From the NCBI GenBank assembly GCA_030762895.1, contig CM061067.1:99946602-100010601 (forward strand): a stretch of 64,000 nt of DNA, given 5' to 3'. The stretch comes from Sophora flavescens (lineage: Eukaryota > Streptophyta > Magnoliopsida > Fabales > Fabaceae). Below are positions 42,626-55,472 of this stretch, in pieces (position 1 is the stretch's first letter; every line of letters begins with the position of its first letter). The notes beneath the pieces were generated by a model. The model ran no database searches, was not told the DNA's origin, and worked only from the letters and a program-made list of their open reading frames with translations. The translations under genes were made by a program, and so were the position numbers.

Positions 42626-45024
42626 TGTAACACCCCATTTTTCTTAAATAAGCTTAATGCATTTATATATATTATATATATGTTTCACATGCCTTTTAGG
42701 TTGTTTTTGATGTCTAAGTTCAAGTTTGGGAAAGTTTAGCCTTAGAAAGGTTCAACCCTTTTAGAGTCCTAGTAACCTGTTTCACCGTTTTGGCCATTAC
42801 TTGAGTTCTAGATGTCGGATCGAGGTGATCTTTGTGGCTTTAGAAAGCTACGATAATTATCGACAAGTCTTATTTTTAGTGTTTTTGCCAAATCGATCAT
42901 CTAGGTGGTCTCACAAGGCATTCTTTCAGAGCCCCGTGCTTAGGAGTTGAGCATGGCCGTGCTCAGGTATCAAAGTCTATAAAGAGAGCAGTTTCATGAC
43001 GGTTACGAGTCAAACCCTATTTTGGCACTTTGGGCAGCTTTTGTGGGGCAAAAACCTCTTTTCTCTTCCTCCTCTTGAGCCCCTTTGATGCCTTGGTGTT
43101 CTTGCTCTAATTTTGGGAGGTCTTGGTTGGTCTGTGCCAATCATAGAAGGCAATGGTTCTTTCCCCCTTTGGTTTCCTTTCCTTGTTTATGAATTGGGAA
43201 CTAATTGGTTAACCTTTTGTTTGACCAAGACTTGGAAAGCTAGTCAAGCTGCTTGAGGGAAACGCGTTGGTCCTTCGTTTGGGTTGCCAATTGGCTTTTG
43301 TTGGTTGGAATCTTCATACCAGGTATGGGGAGAAGGGTAGTGTATATCACAGGCATTGGGGGTAGTGTAATGTAAAGGGGTTCCCATAACCCCGGTTTGT
43401 TATGTTTGACGATATGATCAATATGTTGGTTGATTTGCTATGATAATAGGTTTGATTGTTAATATGTTGTCTTACATGCCCATGTTCATAATACGTTTTT
43501 GATGGTTATGTTGTTATTGTTAATATGAACATGATGTTGTGTTGTTGGTTATTGGCATGATTATGTTGGATGATTATTGAGATATGACTGTTGAATATTG
43601 GTTGATTCCTGATGTTATTGATTATGTTGGTTGAATGGTTGATGCCACGACTGTGATGATGTTATGATTGAGTTGATGAGGATGTCGGATAGGATTAATG
43701 GACTTAATCATTGAAATAATTGGCTAAGAACTGTGTTTTAACTCTGCCCGGAATAGTACTGTCGTGCATTTAGCATGACCGTGCTGAACAGGGTGCACAC
43801 CCTTGCTCCCAGGGGATCAGCACGCCCGTGCTCCCCAAACAGTTAGATATGGAATTAAAGGACTTAAAGGTGTTCCTAACCCCAACCTTCCCCAATGATG
43901 ATAAGTTGATATAGCTAGTCAAAGATAAAGATTAGACAACTTGGATAATGATTATCAAAGATAATTAAAGATGGTGAGATGGTTAAGTCGGTATTTGTTG
44001 GATTACCGCACGTTGATAGCTTTGGTGCTTCTTGGCCAAAGTGACCTCGATGCTTATTGGTCGAGGTGTCGATGAGTTGAACCTTGGTGATTATTGGACA
44101 AGGGAGCCTTGACCCCACGGTTTGGGTCTAAGGTTACGTTGATGTTGATGTTGATGTTGATGTTGAAGTCTTGGGAGCATCATGGCCCAAGCAAGGAGGT
44201 GGTTGAGATTGTTTGTTGTTGTACCATTTGCATAGAGCATTGGAGTTGTTGGTTGATTGGGGAGGTTCAACATAGGGGAGATCGCCCGAGAGTGCAGTGA
44301 TCTGGCCATCCACAGTAGGTCACCCGATGGTTTGGTGACCGCGGCCCCCCGTGATGAGGCATTAACGGTTTGATGCGTTGGCTATCCATGGGGTTCACCC
44401 AAGGTTTGGTGAACTGCTGGTGTTGGTGCTTTTATGGCCAATACGGATATGTAACTCCGAAGTCGTTAATCCTGAGTTAGTTGGATCCATATGCATAGTT
44501 GGAGTAGTGTAGTGTTGCATTGCACTGCATATCATACTTGATGTTGATGATATATATATATATATATATGCTGATGTATGTTATGATGATGCTACGCTAT
44601 CTGTCTTACCTTGCTTCCTATCTCCATGTCGTATATGTTTACATGATTCTTACTCCTCGTTGTTTGTTTGTTTGGCCTGATCGGCACCTTGTAGAGAATG
44701 GCGAGCAGTCATGAGATGAGTGACTGTGAGGAGCCACCACTCATAGTTAGGGTTTTGCCCTTTCAGTTAGTTTGTTAGTTTCAGTTGTATTCCGAGGATT
44801 TTATTCCGGAACGGTTATACCAGCTCTGTATGTGACATCGGGGTTGGGTTATGTTGTTTATCTTTGTTATGTTTTAATTGTTTTAAACATGTTTCAATTT
44901 CTGAGTTGTGAACTAGTTCATGTGGGACCTTTCTACCCATGAACCTTTTTATTAAAGGACGTATGTTTTATGTTTTATCTTTATATTTTATGCTTTATAA
45001 CATGCGGGGTAGTTGGGTGTCACA
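42626..45024 (+). repeat. 3' LTR of the gypsy element
   Basis: 2399 bp, TG to CA, with a TATA-like tctataaag at 42977-42985. It matches 32467-33012 joined to 37595-39632, less some deletions. It shows the empty site of the second CACTA-like insertion. A TA repeat lies at 44549-44568. Confidence 0.92.
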
Positions 45025-46192
45025 ATTGTGGCCTTGCTTACTGTAGATTCCTCATCTATAAGGACATCATTGGCATTCCTGTCATAAGTCATGTTTTTGA
45101 AGAGGAACCTATCCATTGGGGGAAATAGTTGCCCCTACTAGTGCTACAATATGATACTTCACCTCCACCCTCACCATTAGAACACACAGATGAAGAGATC
45201 ATCATTGAGGACAATGAAGTTAAAGAAGTGCAGTCTGTTCCTCAAGTGGAAGTAGTTCAACCTGTAGCTGAGGTTGAAGATGTTGCCTAGTCCATTCCTA
45301 GACAAAGCACTTATGAGAAGCACTCTTCTCAACCACTGGCCCTTACTGTCATCCATCCTCAGGAACAACCTCAACAGTCTAGAGCCTTAAGCACCTTTCA
45401 AACTCAAGACAATATCCAAGATTCTGCTGAAAGCTCAAGGCCACCTGGTCTGCCACAAAACCTTGAAGAGATACTTGGCAAAATAGTTTATGACAGAGTT
45501 GGCAAGATAGTTGATGAAAATTTTGAGAAGATGACTGAGAAAATTAAGGAGGATGTCTAACAACAAGTCAAACATCAATGGCTCAAACCTTAGAATTTGT
45601 CAACAAAATGCTGGAATTCTTGATGGATTTCAAGAAAAGCCAGACTCAGAACCCTCCACCTCCACCACCTCCTCCTGCCTAACCTTAACCTTTTATCTTA
45701 CTTTTGTTTAATATTACTGACAATGATGGTCAACTCTTTTATCTTTCTTTCTGATGACAAAAAAGGGGAGAAAGGAAGAGGAATTTAATTTAATTTGAAA
45801 AGTCAGTTTTTGAAAAGTATATACTTGTCTGGATATGCATGTCTCTTTATGTTTATACTTTGACATGATTTACTATGCTAATATAAATATTGCTCTGATA
45901 TATCTATTTTTATTGCTCTGATACTATTTGCTATGAATTGTTTAGTGATATGGTATATTTTATTTGCTCTGAAACTTGTTTAAGTTTGATAAAGACTTTA
46001 AAGCTTTGATACTATAATTAACTGATAAGTAGTTGCACTAATATGATAAGTTATATACATGTGTTGCTGAATTTGTCTTATGCTTTTCCTGTTAAAGTTC
46101 GAATGCTTTGTCTTAGGGGGAGCTTTGTAAGCTTTCTTAGACTTTGCTACTCAAATTTAATTGGTTTTTTTCATCATCAAAAAGGGGGAGAT
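45025..46192 (+). pseudogene. Env-like ORF of element B, C-terminal fragment, and 3' untranslated region
   Basis: From 45025 the frame resumes as GLAYCRFLIYKDIIGIPVISH and continues with stops through an acidic part to a coiled-coil-like stretch (IVYDRVGKIVDENFEKMTEK, about 45484-45545) and a proline run at about 45652-45680, just before the stop. It matches the end of the env-like ORF in element A (49165-49473), where the same coiled coil and proline tail occur. From 45682 to 46177 an AT-rich non-coding stretch follows. The purine tract aaaaagggggagat at 46179-46192 touches the LTR. Confidence 0.75.
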
Positions 46193-47134
46193 TGTTAGAA
46201 CCAAAGTGATTTGGATTTAATTAATTTCTAAGTTTTGATGTTAACAAAAGGATTCAATTTGTTTGACAAAGTGTTAGTTGAGATGTAACAAGGTTTTTCA
46301 AGTTGTGCAGGAACACTTAAAATATATGTGGAAACTTAGAAAAAGTTTTCATATATCTGCTTGGTCTTTAAATGAGAAATCCACGTCCACCCGTGTAGAC
46401 GGGCTGCTCAAAAGCTTGGTAAAGTTATTTATCTATTTATTTATTTGAGTAGACTGGAACTTAAGTAGAAGAGGAATGAAAATAATAAGTAGACGTGTTT
46501 AGTTTGCCACGTTAGTAGACGAGAGCTTTTAATATAATTGAAGTAGGCGGAGAAATTAAAATAATAAGTAGACGAGAACTTTTCTCTTGAGTAGACGAAC
46601 TTTAATCGCCATGTCATTAGACAGAGATCAAAATAACTCACTGAGATATAGCAAGTCCAAAGACTTGAGTAGACGATAGGATATGCCACGTCTGTGGACG
46701 AACAAAACGAAAGAGTGAATAGACTTAGTGTCACATATAACTAAGTAGACGGAGTTTTTTTTTTTGTAGACGAGTTTCCATCACTTGTATGTTCTTCTAA
46801 AATGATTAAATGGAATCCGATCCACAATGAATTTATTTCAAATGATTGATATTTATTTCAAGAGAATTTTTGTTATTCTCATTTGTTTTATCTATTTAAT
46901 GCTTTGTTTCCTTGTGAGAAAAACATAGTACCATTGAGGAAATACAAAAAGCAACATAGTACAATGAGGAAATGCAAAACGATCTGTACGTTGACAGCTT
47001 TATGTCTGGAAAAAGCTGGAAGTTACACAAAGGAGGAAAAGGAGTTTTCAAGCTGCAAATGCTCAGAGCAGTGAGCCTTCATTTTGTGCTACCCTGATAA
47101 TCAAGAGTACATTTCACAATGGCCATGATCAAGC
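46193..47134 (+). repeat. 3' LTR of element B, left part
   Basis: Starts TGTTAGAACCAAAGTG after the purine tract. It is cut at 47134 by element A (TSD CAAGC) and continues at 60317. Between 46395 and 46770 there are about a dozen copies of gtagacg-type motifs. Confidence 0.88.
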
Positions 47135-48740
47135 TGAAGTTGACACAGGCAAACACAAGAAGGAAGGGGAGGGGGGGTTGAAATGTGTTTGTTAATAATT
47201 TTCGAAAACAACCTTTAAAACAATTTTTGCACACAAGGAGATTAGAAACAGAAGCAAGCACAAAGAAATAGATCCTTTTTACCCCTCGGTTAGTAAGAAA
47301 CAAATAAAGCTGTAAGAGTTAAGAGATAGAATAATCACATAAGATGTTTTATCCTGGTTCACTCTCTTCCAACCAAGAGCTACGTCCAGTCCCTTCTACT
47401 TGAAGGATTTTCTCCACTATTTTCCAAATAGATTACAACCAAGTATTCAGCACCTCTCCAGGCTACAAGTATTTCTTTCTTACCAAGCCTCTTCAGGCTC
47501 TAACTCTAACCAAGAGATTTAGTGTTTAATCTTCTTAACTCACTATGTGTGAGGATCTGACAGTTTAAGATTAGATGAATATTTTCACAATATTCAAACT
47601 AAGAATACAGACTCTTGCTTTTGAAAGAATATAAGAATGACTGATTATTGATTGGCAAAAGTTGAGCTAGCAAGGTTGTGCTGGCAAGAGTTGTTCTTCA
47701 GTATCTCAGGTCTTCTATTTATAGTGACCTTCTTCTTCACTTGTATTTATTCAACGGTTACTTTCATTAATCCCGTTTAGAGATAGCATTTAATGCATGA
47801 TATCCATTGTGACTGATAGCTGGACTGTGGCAAGCTAAAATAGTACTCTTGGTTATCGAGGTAGCAAGAAATAGGAGGTTTCCTACTCTGAGTATTGCAG
47901 CTTGAGAACTTGTTGTTCCTCCTTTGTGTACAATCCAGCTTTTTTAGCCATAAAGTTGTCATCGTACAGATCGTTTTGCAGTATCTCATTGTACGATTCT
48001 GCTTTTTGCATTTCTTGATGGTACTATGTTTCTTTTACAATAAGATAAAACATTAAGGAAAATAAAACAAATGTGAAGAAAAAATATTCTATTAAAATAA
48101 ATATCAATCATTTGAAATAAATTCAAGAGATTTGGATTCCATTTAATTCATTCTAAGATGGAGCTCATCTACTTTTAAAAATTCCATCTACTTATTTATA
48201 TGTGAGACCAAGTCTGTTCAATATTTTATTTTGCTCGTCCGATGACGTGGCATATCCTCTTGTCTATCAAGTCTTTGGACTTGCTATTACTCATTGAGTT
48301 ATAAAGATCTCCGTCCAGTAACATGACAGTTAGAGCTCGTCTACTAGATTACTTTATTTTTCAGTTCATCTACTTCTACTAATTACTTCCGTCTGTTTAC
48401 GTGGCAAGATGGACACGCTTATTATCAAGTCTTTGGACTTGCTGTATCTAACTAGTTGTTTTGGTATTCGTCTAGCAAACATTTAGAGCCTCGTCTACTT
48501 AAGAAAACCAATCTACTTAAATAAATAAATAAGTAACTTTACCAAAATATTGAGCAGCCCGTCTACAAGGGTGGATGCGTATTTTTCAATGAAAACTTAT
48601 TCCATGTTTCTTTTAATTATTCCTGCATAACTGAAAGCACATGTTAGATCTCAACTAACACTTTGCCAAGCAAATTTAATCCTTTTGTTAGCATCAAAAC
48701 TTAAGAGATTATTTAATCTAAAACCACTTTGGTTCCAACA
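47135..48740 (-). repeat. 3' LTR of element A
   Basis: Minus strand from TGTTGGAACCAAAG to GTGTCAACTTCA. TATA box CTATAAATAG at 47715-47724 (minus). Compared with the 5' LTR it lacks about 30 bp near 47280. Confidence 0.95.
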
Positions 48741-48757
48741 ATCTCCCCCTTTTTTAT
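48741..48757 (-). promoter_or_regulatory. Polypurine tract of element A
   Basis: The minus strand reads AAAAAAGGGGGAGAT directly before the 3' LTR start. Confidence 0.9.
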
Positions 48758-49164
48758 GATGAAAAAACTAATTAAATTTGAAAAGCAAAGTCTAATAGAG
48801 CTTGCAGGGATCCCCCTAAGACAAAGCATTCAAATAATTAAACTGAAAAAGTATATGAAAAACAACTGCATATAAGCTAACAGATAGGTGCAACAGCTTA
48901 ACATACTTTGAGTATATATGAAGGAATAAATAAGCATAGTCAGCAGATATCAAAGCAAATAAGCAAACATAAGTATCAGAGCACTTAGCAAGTAGAAAAG
49001 AATATGCATATGCAGATAAATATGAGCTTTTCAAAACTAATTTTTTTTTATATATAAACAAATCTCTTTCCTTTCCTTTCTCCCTCTTTTTTGTCATCAG
49101 CCAAAAAGGTAAAAGGAGTGGACCATCATTAACAGTAAGAAAAAAGAGGGATAAAAGGTTAAGG
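48758..49164 (-). other. 3' untranslated region of element A
   Basis: AT-rich stretch between the env-like stop and the purine tract with no supported gene. It has a second purine tract, minus-strand AAAAAGAGGGAGAAAGG, near 49078-49094. Confidence 0.6.
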
Positions 49165-51630
49165 TTAGGCAGGAGGAGGTGGTGGAGGTGGAGGGTTCTG
49201 AGTCTGGATTTTCTTTAAATCCATGACGAATTCCAGTATTTTATTCACAACCTCTAAGGTTGGAGCCATATAAACTTGGACTCTCTGAGAGACTTCTTCT
49301 GTGATTTTCTCTGTCATCTTTTCAACTTTTTCTTCAACTAATTTTCCAACCCTTTCATCAACAATTTTTCCAAGGACCTCTTCAAGATTAGGTGGCATAG
49401 CCTGTTGCCTTGAGCTTTCAGCAGACTCTTGAAATGTGTTTAATGTTCTTGAATGATCTGAAGGGTGCATCACAGCTAGAGCTAATGGTTGAGAAGAGTG
49501 TTTTTTGATGAGCTCTGATTGTGAATGGATTCAGCTATTTCTTCTGAGCCAACAGTAGTGGCATTTTGATTAGGTTCTTCAACAATAGGTTCATTTGCGA
49601 TAGGCTCTGAAGTAGGTGAAGGGATCATTGAGGCTTCTTTTGCCCATCTGATGGGGTAGAAGAATTCCACAATTTTACTAATTATGGGAAGTCCCCAAAG
49701 GTCTTTATAGATCATATACCTGAAATTTGAAAGACCACACTTCCCTCTGACCTTAGGAATTTCCTTCTTCTCTTCTTCAGTCATTCCAGAGGAAGATGCC
49801 TCTCTTGTGCAGTGAATAATATGAGATTTCCAGAAATTTGCAGCATGTTGTTCACCGATTAACTCAATCGATTCAGTATGCAAAAAGAAATCCAGCATTG
49901 AGTAGTCAAAAGTTTCTTGATGTAGATCAAGCAATGCTGATTCAGCTTCGGGCATGATTCATTTGAATCTTCTGTGTTTCTTGTCCTTGTCCTTATTCAT
50001 ATCTACCATCGGTAGTCTTGGATAGATTCTGTAAGGCATGATTCCAACTCTGGTTGCTTCATTATGTCTCAACCAGGATGAAGGGACAAAATGCGCGGCT
50101 CTATCAACTCTGTAATGACTGAATTCCTACTTCAGCATTTCATAGATGAGATGATCCAGGAAGAAATCAGAGGCCCTCCCATAGACTCTGGGATGCTCAA
50201 AGGATACCCATTTTGTGTCCCTTGGCATGATCATGGGAACATGCTTTGAGGATCTTGCTCTTTGCTCAGGGATGGTAGGAAGATTTTTTCTTTTGGGGTC
50301 AGTCTCCCAAACAGGTATAATGTGTCTCTCAACTCCATCAGTGAGGGGTATGAAAGGAGGGGTTTTAAAAAGGTTAGGGTAAATTTTTCTGGGGGGAATT
50401 TGTTTAGGGGTAGGTGAGTGACTAATGGTCCTAAGTTGTTGTGCATTTGTGAAGGCACATTTTTGATTAATTTACAGTCAGGATGAGGTAGGTAAAGGGG
50501 TTCAACAGATGGGCTGACTTCTTCCTCATACTCTGGTAGAGGTTACCATCTGTTGGGAATGTGTTCGGGTTCAGGTTGGTGAGAGTGAAACATAACTTTC
50601 CATTCCCTTTTTACCTTGGCCCAATCCTTAGATTTGCCATCATAAAGAATAGAATTTGGAGTGAAGGGAAATAGGGTTCTCAAGGGTTTGGGGAAAGGAG
50701 CACCAGGGGAATGCCATTATCTGGTTGTGTGAGAAGATAACTCTTCTTTGCTTCTTCACAGCAGGAGCATCAAAAGGTTCCCTGATAATAATGCCACCAG
50801 CTGGTCTCTTGGCAGGCTTCCTTGTTGCAGTGGTCTTTTTCTTGATATTCTTCTTTGGCTCCATAGCCTCAGCAGTGTTTTGTTCTACCATTTCCTCTTT
50901 CATTTTCATCAGCTCCTCAGTTTTGGCCATGCAGCAGCAGCATAGGTACTGAGGTTCATGTTAGCTATGTTCATTTTACCAAAGTCTGCAACCGACATTG
51001 GTTTTTCAGTTAAGATCCTAGCTTGCTCCTCAGGAGTCCTTGCAGCAAGAATTTCATGAATTCCTTGAGCCTTGAAGATCTTAGAAAGAAGATGGCAATA
51101 GGGAAATGCTGAGAGTCTTTTCTTGTTCATCACAACATATCTAAATCTTCCATATAGAATTCTTGGAAGATTGATCTTCGTTTCAGTGAGAATATGGCAG
51201 AGGCAGAATTTGTGCAGGGAGGAGAGGTTGTCTTTGGATCCAACCTTATGAAGAACCACCTTATTAAAGAGCTGATGAAGGATGCGAACAATGTCCTTCA
51301 TTTCAACAGCTTTCCAAGTGTGAGTTCTGACTGTGGCTTCTTTTATGAAACAGACTTCAATGGTCTCAGAGCCACCCAAATCAGCTTCCCATGACTCAGT
51401 AAAAACCAAACCTTCCTGAGAACAGAAAATGGCATCAGCAATAGTTTTCTCCGAGACTACAATCTTCTTTCTCAACACAGTAGAAAAGATGTCAGTATCA
51501 GTCACTTGAACATTCCTCCAAAAATCCCTAATCAGGTTGGGAAAGATAGAGACTTTCTCTGTGAAGAGTCCTCCCCACCCAGCTGCATTAACATACTTGC
51601 TTATGTCTAAGTTGTAGTCTTGCAACACTC
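49165..51630 (-). pseudogene. Env-like ORF of element A (putative plant transposon protein), main part
   Basis: Minus-strand segments 51628-50909, 50930-50640, 50458-50231, 49955-49482 and 49473-49165 form one broken ORF. The first part (VLQDYNLDISKYVNAAGWGG) contains a domain often labelled putative plant transposon protein. A basic linker (KKNIKKKTTATRKPAKRP) looks like a nuclear signal. The last part has a coiled coil (VGKLVEEKVEKMTEKITEEV) and ends in a run of eight prolines. This is the place and shape of the SIRE1 env-like ORF. It starts at an ATG at 53532 beyond the solo LTR. Frameshifts occur near 50930 and 49480 and stops between 50231 and 49955. A role in an envelope is unproven. 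Confidence 0.78.
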
Positions 51631-53460
51631 TGTTAGACTCAATGACTTAGAGATTTTGATATATGACAAATAAAATTTAATGTGTGTTCAAGTGTTTTAG
51701 TGTCAAATTACAAAGACAGGTATCAAGCAGTGATCAACAAGTTCATTAAGGAAATTCAAGGAAAATATTCAAGGAAGAACTTGAAGGAATCAAGGAGCTG
51801 CATGTAGAAATCAAAAGAACAAAGTCAAAGATCAAAGGATCATCAAGACCAAGCTTAAAGTAGAATTTTAGATTTAAGTCTTAGATGATTTGTAAGAGAA
51901 AGAGATCTCTTAGTTACAAAATAGCTCAATTAAAAAGATGCATGAAGAAAATCAATTTCCAAAACCTGCATTAAAAGGAATAAGTTTTTTGTTAATGAAA
52001 ATGATTTTTGGAAATAAGAAGCGCTCGTCCACTAAAGTAATAGAAGCACTCGTCCAACATAAGTGATAGAAGCGCTCGTCCAACACAAGTGACAGAAGCG
52101 CTCGTCCACTGAAGTGATAGAAGCACTCGTCCACTAAAGTGACAAAAGTGCTCGTCCACTAAAGTGATACAAGCGCTCGTCCACTAAAGTGACAGAAGTG
52201 CTTGTCCACTAAAGTGACAGAAGTGCTCGTCCACACAAGTGACAGAAGCGCTCGTCCACACAAGTCTTTGGACTTGCTAAGTCCTTAATAAGGAGTATCC
52301 GTCCAATGACGCAGCATATGGAGCTCATCTACTATCAACTACGAGCCCAGAGGATTGAAAACAACGCCGATGAAGAATCTTATTTCAAGAACCATAATTA
52401 AGAAAACAGATTATGTTATCAGACCCAAATCTGTTTTAATTGATCCCAACGACTATAACTTGTTTTCTATATATAGAGGGATCAAAGGAACACTTTTAAT
52501 AAGATCACAACATATTGAACACAATAAGAAAATTTACGAAATCAATTTGAGAGATCAATTGTGAAAATCGTTCATCATCTTTCTTGAGCTTATTGTGAAA
52601 AGAGTGTTTCATTCTCATAAGTGCTTTAATTTGTATATCTGACTATTGAGAGTTAGGAATCCATTTTTTTGTTCTATTTGATTGTAAAGAGATAGGGAGT
52701 CTCTCTGAGTGATTAGGGTAAGGTATCCCTAAGGAAGAACATTGAGGCTCTTCACAAGAGTGTGGTATCTCGAGGTGAAGGAGTGCTCTGTGGTGTAAAG
52801 GTTTTTCAAGCTACCTGGCTAAATCTTGTTGTGTTAGTGTGTGAAAACCCACAGGTGGAGTGGGGACTGGATGTAGGTCATAGTGGTGGTGACTGAACCA
52901 GGATAAATCTGGTTGTGTGGTATCTCTAAACTCAAACTATTTTACTTTCTGTTTATGTTCAAGAACCTGCGATTTTGATTTTTAAAGTTCAATATAATTT
53001 CTGTTCTTGATCTGTATAAACTGTATTGAAACCTGAGTCTGATTATAATCAAGTCTGTGTTATCTGTGTTCAAAACTGAGTTGATCAAAACCATTCTTGG
53101 TTGCTGAAACAGAACTAATCACTGAAACTGAAACCTGCAAGTTTGTTCTTGATTGTTAATGCTTGTATCTGAAACTTACATAACTTGTTCTTAATCTTTA
53201 AAGGCTTAATCAGTTTATGTATTTTGTTATTATTGAGTTTTGAACCTGAACCTATTCTGTGATCTACTAACTTTGAATCAATCTTTCTTATCCTCATCAC
53301 CTTCTATTCAAGATTTTATATAAACTCTTCATTGATTTTGTAAAAGATCATGAGGCCACAAATCTGAGAACTAAAGTTTTGTGAAAAGTTTTTTAAGAGG
53401 GAAATATTTTAAGAAAACTCAATTCACCCCCCCTCTTGAGTCGTTGAAGCCAAAACAACA
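51631..53460 (+). mobile_element. Solo LTR of another Sirevirus-like family, inside the env-like ORF of element A
   Basis: TGTTAGACTC ... CCAAAACAACA, 1830 bp, flanked by a perfect TSD CACTC (51626-51630 and 53461-53465). The env-like frame is intact across the site when the LTR and one TSD copy are ignored. It has a TATA box ctatatatag at 52468-52477 and the CAATTCACCCCCCCTCTTGAG-like end of Sirevirus LTRs. No internal sequence remains, so it arose by LTR-LTR recombination. A 25-bp tandem array is at 52020-52265. Confidence 0.93.
52020..52265. repeat. Tandem array, about ten 25-bp units
   Basis: Units of gcgctcgtccactaaagtgac followed by agaa. They differ at a few sites. The array lies about 200 bases upstream of the TATA box of the solo LTR, in its U3 part. 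Confidence 0.92.
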
Positions 53461-53532
53461 CACTCCAAAGTTGAAATGATGCTCAATTTCCAAGTTAAGC
53501 TTGTCCACGTTAAAGGTAGAAGAAAAAACCAT
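53461..53532 (-). pseudogene. Env-like ORF of element A, first codons
   Basis: The minus strand from the ATG at 53532-53530 reads MVFSSTFNVDKLNLE and continues to HFNFGV at the solo LTR, then resumes as LQDYNLDI on the other side. This fixes the true start of the env-like ORF about 490 bases after the end of pol. Confidence 0.75.
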
Positions 53533-54018
53533 TTTAGGAGACCAGAGAGCTTAGGGTTTGAAAGCAGAGAGAGAGATAGCTCGAGAGGTTAGGGAAGTGT
53601 AAAGTTTTTCTCATAGGGAAAATATTACTTTTAAAGGAATTATGAATCCCAAAGGTTAAAACAAACTTTTAACATGACATGTCATTATGGATAAAACGGT
53701 GTTGGTAACTTGGAACTATAAAAAGGTCTTGATGGGATTGATGGAAGTACTGACTCGGCAAAAAGAATAAAGGATAAATTTGTCATTGAAACAAAATAAA
53801 TGCATTTATTTAAAAAAATAAAAATATGTTTAAACACAGGCAGATGTGGACTCGTCTGAAACTACACAATGGACACGGTAACCAACAACAGTGGACACGT
53901 CATATAGACGTGCAACACAATATGCAATAGACGCAAAACTTTTAATAGGTATTAGACGAGCATAGGTAATAGACGCAAGATTAGCAAAACAAATTTTTCT
54001 CAAGGCTGGACGCCTAAA

Positions 54019-55472
54019 TTAATCCACACATATCATATTACGATGCTTCCTAATAAAGATAAATCTGTCCTCTGCAAGAGGCTTAGTAAAGATATATGCC
54101 CATTGTTGGTCAGTATCTACAAATTGAATATCAAACATACCTTTTAGCACATAATCCCTAATAAAATGATGTTTAATCTCTATGTGCTTAGCACTAGAAT
54201 GCAAAATTGGATTTTTAGAAAGATTTATTGCAGCAGCATTATCACACATAAGTGGAATACACTTACAAACACATTGTAGTCCTCCAATAGATGTTTGATC
54301 CAGAGAAGTTGTGAGCAGCAACTTGCAGCTGATATATACTCAGCTTCAACAGTTGATAAGGCAATGGTACTTTGTCTTTTGCTTGACCATGAGACAAGAT
54401 TAGCTCCAATGAAGTGACATCCTCCACTAGTATTTTTTCTTTTAATTCTATCTCCAGCATAGTTAGCATCACAGAAACCAACTAATCTGTAATCTTCATT
54501 TTTCATAAAGCACAAACCAAGATTAGTAGTACCTTTTAAATATCTAAAAATTCTCTTAACTGCTGATAAGTGAGATTCTCTAGGATCAGATTGAAATCGA
54601 GCACACAAACATACACTAAACATAATATCAGGCCTAGACGCAGAAAGATATAAGAGAGATCCTTTCATACCTCTGTATACCTTTTGGTCTACCTTTTTCT
54701 CTTTATCATCTTCGTTCAGTATGGAAGTGGGGTGTGTAGGAGTATTCATTGGCTTACAATCATCCATCTCAAACTTCTTCAGAAGCTGTTTTGTATACTT
54801 AGTTTGGTGGATGAGCGCCTCGTCCATGATTTGTTTTACTTGAAGTCTAAGGAAGAATTTGAGTTCTCCCATCATGCTCATTTCAAACTCTTTCTGCATT
54901 AACTTAGAGAATTCTTTACATAGAGACTCATTAGTACCACCAAAAATAATATCATCAACATATATTTTTACAACTATGAAATTAGACTTAATGGATTTTC
55001 TAAATAAGGTTGTGTCAACCTTTCCTCTATTGAATCCATTTTCCATAAGAAATGAACTTAGTCTGTCATACCAAGATCTAGGAGCTTGCTTAAGACCATA
55101 CAAAGTTTTCTTAAGCTTGTATACATGTTCAGGATGGGTTTCACACTCAAAACCCGGAGGTTGCATAACACAGACTTCTTCATTAATAAAGCCATTTAGA
55201 AAAGCACTTTTAACATCCATCTGAAAAAGCATAATACTATGATGTGCAGCAAATGAAAGTAGAATTCTAATAGTTTCTAATCTAGTAACAGGTGTAAAAG
55301 TTTCAGTATAATCTATACCTTCTTCTTGAGAGAAACCTTGAGCAACAAGTCTTGCTTTGTTTCTTATTACCTTACCATTTTCATCAAGTTTGTTTCTGTA
55401 AACCCACTTTGTTCCAATCACTGATTTGTCTTTGGGAAGTGGAACCAGAGTCCAAACATCACTTCTTTCAAA
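54019..55472 (-). pseudogene. Copia reverse transcriptase and RNase H of element A
   Basis: On the minus strand: GTKWVYRNKLDENGKVIRNK, LVAQGFSQEEGIDYTETFTP, QMDVKSAFLNG, LYGLKQAPRSWY, and the catalytic YVDDIIFGG near 54950-54976, then the connection and RNase H (RLVGFCDANYAGD, STVEAEYISAASC). The open frame runs 55421-54225. A frameshift near 54250 shifts the end of RNase H (CDNAAAINLSKNP, HIEIKHHFIRDYV) into another frame, stopping at 54019. An in-frame TAG near 55473 (from a likely CAG) separates it from the integrase. Otherwise this is one of the best preserved proteins in the window. Confidence 0.93.

Larger units (their letters stand above)
32467..45024 (+). mobile_element. Ty3/gypsy LTR element, + strand, inside the env-like ORF of element B
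   Basis: LTRs begin TGTAACAC and end GGGTGTCACA (or GGGTGTCATA), and the flanks give a near-perfect TSD AGTGT/ATTGT (32462-32466, 45025-45029). The tRNA-Met-type primer site is at 39638-39649 and the purine tract at 42612-42625. Without the nested CACTA-like element it is about 8.0 kb. LTR ends, LTR length and RT sequence suggest the Tekay/Del chromovirus group, but a chromodomain is not seen. The coding part is short and rearranged: protease, RT and integrase remnants are followed by a gag zinc-knuckle segment. Confidence 0.9.
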
